NCBI GenBank assembly: GCA_904501885.1
Contig: CAJGCP010000028.1
Coordinates: 1 to 27,648 of the forward strand
DNA: 27,648 nt
Direction of reading: 5' to 3'
DNA from: an uncultured Acetatifactor sp.
GTDB taxonomy: Bacteria > Bacillota > Clostridia > Lachnospirales > Lachnospiraceae
The notes under the pieces were generated by a model, which saw only the letters and a list, made by a program, of their open reading frames with translations, did no database searches and was not told the origin of the DNA. Shown piece after piece: positions 15,807-24,586 of this stretch. Position 1 is the first letter of the stretch, and each line of letters starts with the position of its first letter. The position numbers and the translations under genes were made by a program.

Positions 15807-15839
15807 AGGTTGTTTGGCGATTGCCAAACAACCTTTTTT
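15807..15839 (+). terminator. strong Rho-independent terminator after the permease operon
   Basis: A perfect 12-bp stem, AGGTTGTTTGGC (15807-15818) with GCCAAACAACCT (15823-15834), closes a GATT loop and runs into six T (15834-15839). Confidence 0.95.
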
Positions 15840-15958
15840 ATGGTTTCGTATATATGCAATTTAGATTTCAAACTGCAGAAAAAGACAGTTAATGATAAAA
15901 AGGGGGGCCGTTTGTGAGAAAGACAGCAGGTGTGTACTAAAAATAAGAGAAATGTCCA

Positions 15959-15987
15959 TAGACGAAGAGGACGAAATTATATATAAT
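15959..15987 (+). promoter_or_regulatory. probable sigma-A promoter for the giant lipoprotein
   Basis: TAGACG at 15959-15964 and an exact TATAAT at 15982-15987 are 17 bases apart. The -35 box matches consensus at four of six positions. A leader of about 85 bases would follow. Confidence 0.6.
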
Positions 15988-16022
15988 ATGTGTACGGTGT
16001 ATTGTATAGAAGGAATAGTATA

Positions 16023-16058
16023 AGGGCATTTGGGTGCCCTAGCGCCCATAGACACCCA
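16023..16058 (+). promoter_or_regulatory. leader with two mutually exclusive hairpins
   Basis: AGGGCA (16023-16028) can pair with TGCCCT (16035-16040). Alternatively TGGGTG (16031-16036) can pair with CACCCA (16053-16058). The two stems share bases 16035-16036 and cross in order, so they compete. They lie just before the ribosome site. No T run is present. A regulatory switch is only a possibility. Confidence 0.3.
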
Positions 16059-16078
16059 TAGCAAGAGGAGGAGTTAGT

Positions 16079-19000
16079 ATGAGAAAAAGCAGAAAAATGA
16101 CCAGACTATTGGCAATGGCACTGACATTGGCAATGGTACTCAGTGGTTGCCAGCTTCCTGCTACATCAGAAGATGCGTCTGTACCTTCATCCGTAGTGGT
16201 GGAATCAGAGAGTGACAGTGCATCTGTGGAAGTGGAGTCCTCAGAGGAAGTGACAAAAGAGGACATTCTGGCAGAGGATGATATTCTGTCCTACGATGAC
16301 GAATTCCGTAAGGAGTTCGATTTGGCTACCAGAGATGAGGCTGTAGCGGACCCTGACCCTGCAGATGAGCCGCTGGTTGACTTGGATGCAGAAGAGAAGG
16401 AGACTACGGTGGTTTTGGCATCCGGTCGTGACTGGGTAAAGTATGTACTGGATGTGGCAGATTACCGTAAATATCACAAGGATTTGGAGGCTGCATTCGG
16501 AGATGATTGGGACGCGTACGTGGATCATTGGTTGACCACCGGTGTCTATGAAGGCAGAACCCAGGGCGTACTGTTTGACCCTTTTGCTTATGCAAATGCA
16601 TACGAGGATGTCAAAGCAGAATGTGGCGATGATGTGAACAAGATTATTGAGCACTACATAGCATTTGGCTTGAAGGAAAACAGACCCATCGGTACCACCG
16701 AAGGGTATGAGGACTTTGCGGATAAGATTTCCAGAGAGCAGATGGTGGGTGATGCTATCGACAGAACGCCCAGCACCAGATTGGAAGCACTGGTAGCACA
16801 GGCTGAAAATGTGATGCTCTATGGTAGAAATATCGAGGGTGTAAAGTATCCCCAGCTGTTTACAGATGGCTTTAATAAGATCACCAAGGAGCCTGCTGTA
16901 TGGAACCGCCTTACCACAGACAGTCAGATGATTAACTCCAATCTGTATGCACAAACCAATATGTTGAAGATGTTGGAAGGTCTGTCCAGTATGACCGGGG
17001 ATGATAAGTACAAGGAAGCGGCATATCAGCAGATTCAGATGCGTTATGACGATCCCTTACTGCACGACAGCAATGGATTGTTCTATGCAGGCGGACATAC
17101 TATTTTTGATATTATCCAGGGTAAACCGTTTTATCTGTATCATGAGACCAAGGACTATCAGCTTCCTTTGGAATTGTACTATAAGGTAGACCCTGAAGGT
17201 TTTGAGAGATATGTGACGGCATTCTGGGATGCCCACGTTTATGACTGGTCCTGTCTGATTATGAACCGTCATGGATATTATGACATTACCCCTACCGCTA
17301 ACTGGGCTTCTGAGTATACCAATCCGGACCCCTATATAGAATCCTGGACAGCGCCCTTTACCTGTACCGGTAATGACTTGGCGGAGTTGGCATATTATTG
17401 CACCTATATGACCGGTGATCCTAAGTACCAGGCATGGGGTGAGAGATTGCTGGAAAAATACATTGGTGTCACCGACCCCATCACAGGACTTACCGGCGCA
17501 CAGTACGGCATCATGGTGGAAGAGGAAGACGGTGTACGAGACAGATGGTTGTATAACTTTGCCGGCGCAGATTTCGTAGATGCCAGAGGCAATGACTATA
17601 AGACCTTAACCGAGTGGGATTCCCGTATTGTAGGTGAAACCCAGAAGACCGACAGAAATACCATTAAGGCAGTACAGGGATATGGCCCTCAGGTATATAT
17701 TACCTTGTATGAGCAGAGTGGCGACGAGAAGGTGTATGATTATGTGAAGGGTAATATGTTGGGCTTTGTCAGATATATGTATGACAAATCCATTCACAGA
17801 ACCGTTTCTCCTATGTCCACCAATGGTACAGACTTTAACCCCGGAGAAGGCAATGGCCCTATTTTGATTGCTCCCCGTGGTGGATATTATGCATCTGCAG
17901 GCTCCAAGTTTGCAGAGAACGAAGCGGTATTTGAACTGATCCTCAAGAGTTTGATTGACACTGTGGATATGATAAAGGACAGGGATCCTGCGGAGGCAGC
18001 AGAAATCTGGGAAGCTGTCAGAGCATGGGGTAACCATGTGGAATTGGGTGACCTTGGTACCTTTATGGGTGAGAATGTAAATGTTAACCTGAATACCAAC
18101 AGCCACAATGTATACAATACCTTGGCGGTGATTTCTTTGTATAAGCACACCGGTCATGAGGATTATTACAATTTGGCTGTGAAGCTTGGTGAGAATATTT
18201 TACAGGCTTACTTCGATGAGGAGTTGGGACTCTTTGTTACCAAATCCAGTTCGGCTTATGCTAAGTGGGATACTGACCCCATGTATGCAATTTTCTGTAT
18301 CGAGGCTATGACCAGAGGTATGTTGGATGAAATCAGCCTGGATTCGGGCCATGGTGGTGTGGATATCGCCCACGATGGTAGAGGACAGATTAGTGACAGT
18401 GAAGTATTCTGGGATGCCAGCAAGGTCACTGTCAGAAAAGTAGACTTGGGCGCAGAGCAGTATTCCCTGATTATGGGCGAAGTGGCTGACTATGATATTA
18501 AAGACATATCTGCCCATAAGGACGAGAGAGCTATCCGTCAGATGGTATCGCTTGGCTTGCTGACCGTAGATGATAACGGTAATTTCGAGCCGGAAGCAAC
18601 CGTAACACATGCTCAGTTGGCTGAGATGGTGGTAGACCTCTTTGATTTAGAGAATAAAGCAGCGCTGGATGCGATTTTAGGTGAAGTTCCTTTTGATACC
18701 AACCGGATCGCAACCAGAGAAGAAATGGCATATATCCTCGTAAAAGCATTGCAGAATGCGTTGCCTGAAAAGGAATTTTATATTGCAAATGCATTGTATC
18801 GTATCACCGATGCAGATACCATTTCCGCTTGGGCAAGAGATTATGCAGATATCGCCACCAACTATCGTTTGATGGTAGATATCACAGAAGATACCTTCCA
18901 GCCGAAGGCAGACGTGACCAAGGCTATGGTGGCAGATGCGTTCCAGAATATTTGCAGATATATTGACTTGAAGGGAATGCATCAGTTAAGTGCTGCGATT

Positions 19001-22000
19001 ACTCCTTACAATGCAGACTGTTTGAAGGTGACTTGGGAAACCTCGGAGTCTACTGTTGTGGAAGTTGATGAGAAGGGTAGATTATATCCTTTGAAGGCAG
19101 GTTCTGCTACCATTACGGCATATGTAGAAAAGAAGTTTGCGGAAATCGAAGTGATTGTATCCGGTACAGAAGAATGGATGATTAAGGATATCACCTTTAA
19201 TGGCGAGGACTTTGAAGACTTTAATGCAAACACCCGCGCATATGAAGTGAATCTGCTTCTTGGCACCACTCAGGTACCTACCGTTGAGGCAGTAAGCTAT
19301 AGCGGTGCGCCTGTCATTGTAAATTATCCTGATGCTCTTCCCGGAAGAATCGAATTCTGGGTAGAAGGTACCGGTGTGAAGTACACCATTGATGTGGATA
19401 ATTCACTGATTGAATATGCAGTAGACGAAAACTTTAATCATAAAATCGGTACTGCCTTGGAGAAGGTGGCTACTGAAAAATATAACTGGTTTATCAATGG
19501 TACTTCCGTAAGCTATAACCCTTCCTGGAAGGTGATTCCCAAGAACTGGGTAAGACCGGATTATGAAGGTTACGGATGTATGATATTCCCCTATCGTCAT
19601 GAATTCCAGGCAGGTGCAATTGCCAGAATGTGTCTGGGCAGTGATTACGAGTATCTGTTTGGCCCGGATGCAGATGACAAACTGTTAGTCATTGAATTGG
19701 AACTGGCAGTAAAGAATTTGAGTGGTAAGTTGAATGGTTTCAATATTTACTTCAGTGAACCCAGAACCACCGGAAGTAAATCCTTTGCAAGATTCCATAT
19801 CAGTAACGAGAATGAAATTAAGCGCAGAACCGATTCTACCCGGTTTAATACCGGTACGGTCCGCCCGTTACAGGATGAAGAGTTCTATAAGCTGACATTG
19901 GTGGTAGATAAGCAGACCAAATTAACCAGTTACTATTTGAATGGAGAACTGGTAGAAAATAATATTTCTCCTTTCCATGCAAATGTAACCGGATTCGGAA
20001 CTATTTATTTCGAAGTAACCAAGGAAGCAGAAGACTGCAATGCAGAAATGTTCTTTGACAATATCAAGGTGTACGAACTGCAAAAATCTGTGGTGGAAGA
20101 GCAGTTTGAGCAGGTACCCAGTCCTACCTTTACACCCAAGCCTACTGCTGTACCAAACCCTGCTTGGGTAGAGTATCCCTTGAATGAGAATTATGATGGT
20201 TTTGAAATCGGCACTTTGGCAGCGGCAACCACCGTTGACAAGGGCTATGTATGGGGTATCAACGGACAGGTATATCCGAATTTGACCAAGGTGGTCGCTA
20301 AGACTGATGTGGATTCTACAGCTTCTGCAACAGACTATTGTTTGGAGATTCCTTACAATGCAGAAGGCGGTGAGGGAAACTATCGATTGAATATTGATGA
20401 AAACCTGATCTTCAAACTAGGTGCAGATGCTGTTGATGATAAGTCAGTAGTGTTTGAAATGGATTTTGCCATCGGTGGCGAGGGCAAGAAGGCGAATGGC
20501 TGGCGTGTATTCTTAAGCCAGCGTGCGGGAAGCGGCGGATATCTATCCTCTCCCAGATTCCATATCACGGAGGATTTATTCGGACGTATGAAGGATTCCA
20601 GCAGTATCAATACTGCCAAGGCGTATCCTATGTACAAGAATCAATTTTCACATTTGAAGGTAGTAATCAATAAGCAGACCAAGAAATTTACCTACTACCT
20701 CAATGGTGTTCCTGTAGAGGTGGGCGTAGCGGCGATGCATGCGAATGTGCCTAACATTGGTACTATTTATATCGGTTCGCCTTTGGAAGTGGTGGATTTG
20801 GAAAGTAAGTTGTATATTGATAACTTGAAACTGTATGTAGAAGAAACAAAGCCTGAACCTACAGAGGTGCCGGCCCCCACACCAAAGCCTACTGCAACCC
20901 CTATGCCGTACCCTGTGAATGAGGATTATAATTCCTATGCAGAAGGCAGTACCCTTGCATCTACTTCCAAACAGGAATATGCATGGGCAATTACACCTGC
21001 GGCACAGGCGGAGGCGGCCACCATTATTTCTAAAGCATCTGTATTTGCAGGTGCAGCAGCGGAAGATTACTGTGTGAAGATTCCATATGATGCTGCCACA
21101 GATGTCAACTATCGTCTAAACCTGTCTGCTGAGAATGCGTTCCCTCTGGATACTGCAGTCATTGGCAATAAGGAAATTGTGATTGAAATGGAAGTGGCGT
21201 TTGCGGGAGACGGTGCAAAAGTTAACGGATACAATGTATTCTTTAGCCAGAAACATCCTGCAGGAACCAGGTCCAGCGCGAGATTTAATATTTCTGATGT
21301 GGTATTAAAGAGATATATCAGTTCTGCGGTGGCCTCTGCTACTGATGTGGCGCCCGGAAAGGATGCATTTGCAAACTATAAGGTAGTGATTGATCCTGCT
21401 ACTAAAACATATAAGTATTATTGGAATGGTGCGTTGAAGGGAACCGGATGTAGCCCGATTCACACGAATTCACCGAACTTTGGTACACTCCAGATTACGG
21501 CCCTTCGCGAAGAAAGCCAGATGGATGTATCTCTATACATCGATAACCTGAAGATTTATTTGGCAGATCCTGTAGTGGGAGAGACGCCTGCACCTACAGC
21601 AGTACCTGCGCCTACAGCTACCGTAGCGCCTGGAGCGACCGCGGCGCCTACAGCAGAGCCTACGGAGGCGCCTGTACCTGAGGCTACAGTTGGTCCTGTG
21701 AAGGTAGACGAAGGTTTTGATGACAAGACTTTGGGCGCAAATGCAGAAAGCACCACAGGTGATGGTTATACATGGTCCAATACAGCGGCAGTGGCTGGTA
21801 TGGCGAAGGTAATTGCTAAGAATACCGTGGATGGAACTGCAGCAGCGGGTGATTATTGTATTGAAATTCCCAATGCAACGGCAGGCTCTTATACCATAAA
21901 GTTGGATGAGTCCAGACAGGTGGCTTACGATGATGGCGGATACTTGGTAGTGGAGATGGATGTGGCAACAAATGGTGCTATGGGAGCAGATTTCCGTATT

Positions 22001-23131
22001 GAAGCCAACAATGCAGCCACACAGTCCATTGAGCGTATCAAACTGTCAGGCAACAAGATGGTATTGCACGGTCCCGGCACCAGCGCGACAATGAACGCAA
22101 ATACTTTCTATCACTCCAAATTGGTTTATGATATTACCGGTAAGACATATACATGGTTGGTAGATGATGAAGTGAAGATTTCCGGTAGAAATCAACTTCA
22201 CGGCACACACAACCTGTTCGGTAGCATTAAGTTCACTATCGGTGGCTCCGGCGGTACTGATAAGGCATTTATCGACAATGTGAAGATTTATACATCAGAG
22301 AGCAATCCTTTGGAGGCTCCTGCAACCCCTGCACCTACCGCAGAGCCTACCCCTGCGCCTACCGCAGAACCTACTGCAGCTCCCACCGAGGCGCCTGCAG
22401 AACCTACTGCGGCACCCGGTTTGCAGCCTCAGTATTTCTATTCTGTGAATGAGGGCTACGATGGATTTGAAACGGGAACTACCATTACAAATACAGCAAC
22501 TGCGGGCTATAGTTGGGGTATCACTTCAGCTTACGGCAACGATGTGAAGGTGGTTGCTAAGACGGATGTGGTTTCCGGTGCGAATGCAAACGACAAATGT
22601 TTGGTATTCCCTTATGTGCATGGCTACAATAGAAATGCCACCTTCCGTTTGAATCTGAATGCAGGTGCGGAAATAGTGGTTGGTGAAAACGCCACCGACA
22701 ACAATACCGTTGTGGTAGAGGTGGATGTGGCTATGGCAGGCGCCGGCGCCAAAGAGCAAGGTTTCAATGTGTATGTCAGCAAGAATTATGCCGCAACCGG
22801 CCAGACCCATTCTGTGGCAAGAATTGATTTCAAGGGCAACCAGTTTGGTCCCATCGATGATGCCACCGGAGCGTGGGAATATTATGCGGACGGATTGAGA
22901 AATATGGATAAAAATGTGTTCCATACCTTGAAGTTCGTCATTGACAAAAAAGACAAGACCTATGATTACTTTGTAGATGGTGTGTTGGTAAAAGAAAATG
23001 TTGTATCCACACATGATACGGTAGACAGTGTAGGTACCTTGTACTTTGGAATGCCTATGGAAAATGCCGATACGGATATTTCCTTCTATGTAGATAATAT
23101 TAAGATTTACGAGATTGTTTACGAAGAGTAA
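16079..23131 (+). CDS. giant multi-domain surface lipoprotein with lyase-like, SLH, Big_2 and five LamG-like modules
   Basis: This is a 2350-residue exported lipoprotein: a basic signal peptide ends in lipobox L21-S-G-C24. Domains in order are: an acidic Ser/Glu spacer (25-118); two YxxxxxDLxxAFGxDxxxxxxHWxxxGxxEGR-type repeats (119-215); an alpha-helical toroid domain (about 228-755) with alternating Trp/Tyr-rich helices, which resembles polysaccharide lyase families such as PL2/PL10 or six-hairpin glycosidases; degenerate SLH repeats (804-966), with ISAWARDYADIATNYRLM the clearest; a Big_2-like domain (967-1029); a cadherin-like sandwich (1030-1109); and five LamG-like modules (1110-1336, 1364-1590, 1613-1831, 1874-2075, 2123-2350) joined by Pro-Thr linkers. 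Each module opens like V-N-E-x-Y-D and closes like DNIKIY. It probably binds and perhaps cleaves glycans at the cell surface. It has its own promoter and terminator. Catalysis is inferred and the lyase family needs a profile search. Confidence 0.9.
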   Translation: MRKSRKMTRLLAMALTLAMVLSGCQLPATSEDASVPSSVVVESESDSASVEVESSEEVTKEDILAEDDILSYDDEFRKEFDLATRDEAVADPDPADEPLVDLDAEEKETTVVLASGRDWVKYVLDVADYRKYHKDLEAAFGDDWDAYVDHWLTTGVYEGRTQGVLFDPFAYANAYEDVKAECGDDVNKIIEHYIAFGLKENRPIGTTEGYEDFADKISREQMVGDAIDRTPSTRLEALVAQAENVMLYGRNIEGVKYPQLFTDGFNKITKEPAVWNRLTTDSQMINSNLYAQTNMLKMLEGLSSMTGDDKYKEAAYQQIQMRYDDPLLHDSNGLFYAGGHTIFDIIQGKPFYLYHETKDYQLPLELYYKVDPEGFERYVTAFWDAHVYDWSCLIMNRHGYYDITPTANWASEYTNPDPYIESWTAPFTCTGNDLAELAYYCTYMTGDPKYQAWGERLLEKYIGVTDPITGLTGAQYGIMVEEEDGVRDRWLYNFAGADFVDARGNDYKTLTEWDSRIVGETQKTDRNTIKAVQGYGPQVYITLYEQSGDEKVYDYVKGNMLGFVRYMYDKSIHRTVSPMSTNGTDFNPGEGNGPILIAPRGGYYASAGSKFAENEAVFELILKSLIDTVDMIKDRDPAEAAEIWEAVRAWGNHVELGDLGTFMGENVNVNLNTNSHNVYNTLAVISLYKHTGHEDYYNLAVKLGENILQAYFDEELGLFVTKSSSAYAKWDTDPMYAIFCIEAMTRGMLDEISLDSGHGGVDIAHDGRGQISDSEVFWDASKVTVRKVDLGAEQYSLIMGEVADYDIKDISAHKDERAIRQMVSLGLLTVDDNGNFEPEATVTHAQLAEMVVDLFDLENKAALDAILGEVPFDTNRIATREEMAYILVKALQNALPEKEFYIANALYRITDADTISAWARDYADIATNYRLMVDITEDTFQPKADVTKAMVADAFQNICRYIDLKGMHQLSAAITPYNADCLKVTWETSESTVVEVDEKGRLYPLKAGSATITAYVEKKFAEIEVIVSGTEEWMIKDITFNGEDFEDFNANTRAYEVNLLLGTTQVPTVEAVSYSGAPVIVNYPDALPGRIEFWVEGTGVKYTIDVDNSLIEYAVDENFNHKIGTALEKVATEKYNWFINGTSVSYNPSWKVIPKNWVRPDYEGYGCMIFPYRHEFQAGAIARMCLGSDYEYLFGPDADDKLLVIELELAVKNLSGKLNGFNIYFSEPRTTGSKSFARFHISNENEIKRRTDSTRFNTGTVRPLQDEEFYKLTLVVDKQTKLTSYYLNGELVENNISPFHANVTGFGTIYFEVTKEAEDCNAEMFFDNIKVYELQKSVVEEQFEQVPSPTFTPKPTAVPNPAWVEYPLNENYDGFEIGTLAAATTVDKGYVWGINGQVYPNLTKVVAKTDVDSTASATDYCLEIPYNAEGGEGNYRLNIDENLIFKLGADAVDDKSVVFEMDFAIGGEGKKANGWRVFLSQRAGSGGYLSSPRFHITEDLFGRMKDSSSINTAKAYPMYKNQFSHLKVVINKQTKKFTYYLNGVPVEVGVAAMHANVPNIGTIYIGSPLEVVDLESKLYIDNLKLYVEETKPEPTEVPAPTPKPTATPMPYPVNEDYNSYAEGSTLASTSKQEYAWAITPAAQAEAATIISKASVFAGAAAEDYCVKIPYDAATDVNYRLNLSAENAFPLDTAVIGNKEIVIEMEVAFAGDGAKVNGYNVFFSQKHPAGTRSSARFNISDVVLKRYISSAVASATDVAPGKDAFANYKVVIDPATKTYKYYWNGALKGTGCSPIHTNSPNFGTLQITALREESQMDVSLYIDNLKIYLADPVVGETPAPTAVPAPTATVAPGATAAPTAEPTEAPVPEATVGPVKVDEGFDDKTLGANAESTTGDGYTWSNTAAVAGMAKVIAKNTVDGTAAAGDYCIEIPNATAGSYTIKLDESRQVAYDDGGYLVVEMDVATNGAMGADFRIEANNAATQSIERIKLSGNKMVLHGPGTSATMNANTFYHSKLVYDITGKTYTWLVDDEVKISGRNQLHGTHNLFGSIKFTIGGSGGTDKAFIDNVKIYTSESNPLEAPATPAPTAEPTPAPTAEPTAAPTEAPAEPTAAPGLQPQYFYSVNEGYDGFETGTTITNTATAGYSWGITSAYGNDVKVVAKTDVVSGANANDKCLVFPYVHGYNRNATFRLNLNAGAEIVVGENATDNNTVVVEVDVAMAGAGAKEQGFNVYVSKNYAATGQTHSVARIDFKGNQFGPIDDATGAWEYYADGLRNMDKNVFHTLKFVIDKKDKTYDYFVDGVLVKENVVSTHDTVDSVGTLYFGMPMENADTDISFYVDNIKIYEIVYEE
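16433..16723 (+). repeat. tandem HYxxxGxxEGR-type protein repeats
   Basis: Residues 119-215 of the giant lipoprotein hold two copies of a roughly 45-residue unit: VLDVADYRKYHKDLEAAFG...HWLTTGVYEGR and FDPFAYANAYEDVKAECG...HYIAFGLKENR. The same pair recurs in the lipoprotein at 26161. This repeat type occurs in many bacterial surface proteins and its ligand is not established. Confidence 0.8.
19406..23128 (+). repeat. five LamG-like modules with Pro-Thr linkers
   Basis: The modules span 19406-20086, 20168-20848, 20915-21571, 21698-22303 and 22445-23128. Shared landmarks are a starting VNE/VDE acidic-aromatic motif, a central DYC(L/V/I)xIPY-type strand in most copies, a YYLNG or YFVDG strand, a PxHxN or similar segment, and a closing (F/Y)xDN(I/L)K(I/V/L)Y. 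Linkers lengthen towards the C-terminus (about 27, 22, 42 and 47 residues). Such concanavalin-like sandwiches commonly bind carbohydrate. Confidence 0.8.
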
Positions 23132-23166
23132 GGCGGAATGACAAAAAATAATATGGTCTGATGTGT

Positions 23167-23200
23167 AAATACCGGAGAGGGAAACTTCTCCGGTATTTTT
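23167..23200 (+). terminator. Rho-independent terminator after the giant lipoprotein
   Basis: AAATACCGGAGA (23167-23178) pairs with TCTCCGGTATTT (23187-23198) around an 8-base loop. The T run ends at 23200. It lies 36 bases after the stop codon. Confidence 0.93.
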
Positions 23201-23294
23201 GATTCATGGAAATTCCTATGTATCAAAAATGGCTCCGGTGCGAATCCTTTTTACAAAAATGGAATTAATGGTAGCATATTGAAAAGAAAATAGG

Positions 23295-23300
23295 TATAAT
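23295..23300 (+). promoter_or_regulatory. candidate -10 box before the CE15-like hydrolase gene
   Basis: An exact TATAAT lies 52 bases before the ATG at 23353, after a strong terminator, so a promoter is expected here. No good -35 box sits 16-18 bases upstream (TAGCAT region). TTTACA at 23250-23255 is too far for this -10 box but could pair with the weaker GCATAT or CATATT near 23275. Confidence 0.4.
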
Positions 23301-23352
23301 GACAGTAAATGAACAGGGTTTTTGATAAAAGATGTTCAGGAGGAGATGACAG

Positions 23353-24498
23353 ATGAGCAAAGTACAGTTTTTAGGCAAGATGCCGGACCCTTTTTTGAAA
23401 GAGGACGGCACCCGTATGACCCCTGCAGAGTGGGAGGCAAACAGAGATAGAATCAGAGATATGATCGTTGACATTGAGTATGGTGGAATGCCCCCCAGAC
23501 CGGAGGTGGTTTGGTATGAAGATTTGAATTATGGCTTCATCAGAGATACCGAACACACCATTTATATCCGCATTCACGCCGGGACAGAAGAAAAGCAGAT
23601 AAGTTTTATATTGGAGCTTGTTGTTCCTTGGATAAAGGAAAAGATCAAAGAGCAATATGAACCCCTAAACGAAGGAGAAAAATATCCTGTAGTGCTGACG
23701 GGTGATGGCTGTTATACCAGAAATATGAGTGCGGAAGTAATCGATGAGATTTGTTCCAGGGGATATATTGCAGCCAAATTTAACCGCTTGGAGATTGCTT
23801 GTGATACCAAGGAAAAAGTGGGTGGACTGTATGACCTGTATCCCGGCAGGGATTTTACAGCTATTTCCGCATGGGCTTGGGCATATATGGTGTGTATGGA
23901 TGTGTTTGAACAGCTTCCCTTTGTGGATGAGAAGGAAGTTGCAATCACCGGACATTCCAGAGGCGGTAAGACGGTGCTTTTGGCTGCGACAGTGGACGAG
24001 AGAATCAAGTATGTATGTCCCAACAACAGTGGTAATCATGGTGCAAACTCTCATCGTTGTGTTGTGACAGAGCAGGGGCCTAACAAGCAGGAGACAGAGC
24101 GCATTAAGCAGATGAATAAAGAGTTCCCTACCTGGATGGGACGCAAGTTGATGGAATATCAGGATAGAGAACAGGATTTGCCTTACGATATGCATTATTT
24201 TGGCGCGTTGATTGCGCCCAGATATTATTTGCAATGCGAAGGTATGCAGGATTATTACATCAATCCCCGTGGCGCATGGCAGAACTGTGCGGCAGTAAAG
24301 GAGTGTTATCGTTACTTGGGTTGCGAAGGCAATGCGGCGGGGTGGTTCCGCCCCGGAAAACATCGTCATCAGTTGCCGGACTATATTGAGTTTTTGAATT
24401 TTATCGATAACATCAGAGCAGGACAGCCTTTGGCAGATCATTTGAAGTTCAACCCCTATCCGGACATGGAATTGAATTTTGACTGGGGCCGAAAATAA
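23353..24498 (+). CDS. CE15-like alpha/beta hydrolase (glucuronoyl-esterase-related)
   Basis: This 381-residue protein starts after AGGAGGA. It has no signal peptide. The nucleophile elbow is G200-H-S202-R-G-G-K206, close to the GCSRxGK motif of carbohydrate esterase family 15. H339 or H337 in GKHRHQLPD is the likely catalytic His. Flanking landmarks of CE15 and related acetylxylan-esterase-like proteins are also visible: an N-terminal EYGGMPPRP segment, SRGYIAAKFNR before the elbow, FPTWMGRKL and LPYDMHYFGALIAPRYYLQ. CE15 enzymes cut ester bonds between glucuronoxylan and lignin, and most known ones are secreted; this one appears cytoplasmic and so may act on short imported sugars. It has its own promoter region, and the next gene is a cell-wall carboxypeptidase 88 bases later. 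The fold is secure; the substrate is not. Confidence 0.85.
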   Translation: MSKVQFLGKMPDPFLKEDGTRMTPAEWEANRDRIRDMIVDIEYGGMPPRPEVVWYEDLNYGFIRDTEHTIYIRIHAGTEEKQISFILELVVPWIKEKIKEQYEPLNEGEKYPVVLTGDGCYTRNMSAEVIDEICSRGYIAAKFNRLEIACDTKEKVGGLYDLYPGRDFTAISAWAWAYMVCMDVFEQLPFVDEKEVAITGHSRGGKTVLLAATVDERIKYVCPNNSGNHGANSHRCVVTEQGPNKQETERIKQMNKEFPTWMGRKLMEYQDREQDLPYDMHYFGALIAPRYYLQCEGMQDYYINPRGAWQNCAAVKECYRYLGCEGNAAGWFRPGKHRHQLPDYIEFLNFIDNIRAGQPLADHLKFNPYPDMELNFDWGRK

Positions 24499-24586
24499 AT
24501 AATTTCATAAAAATCAATTTGTGGGCGTTTGCCCCGTAAAAGTCACATATACTGTAGAAACCATAAGCGAAAAGGAACTTCGCGAC

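Larger units (their letters stand above)
15840..16078. other. intergenic leader region of the giant lipoprotein gene
   Basis: With the terminator before it, this completes a gap of about 300 bases without a gene. It contains a promoter (15959-15987), a structured leader (16023-16058) and the ribosome site AAGAGGAGGAG near 16062-16072. Bases 15840-15958 show no feature that I recognise. Confidence 0.6.
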
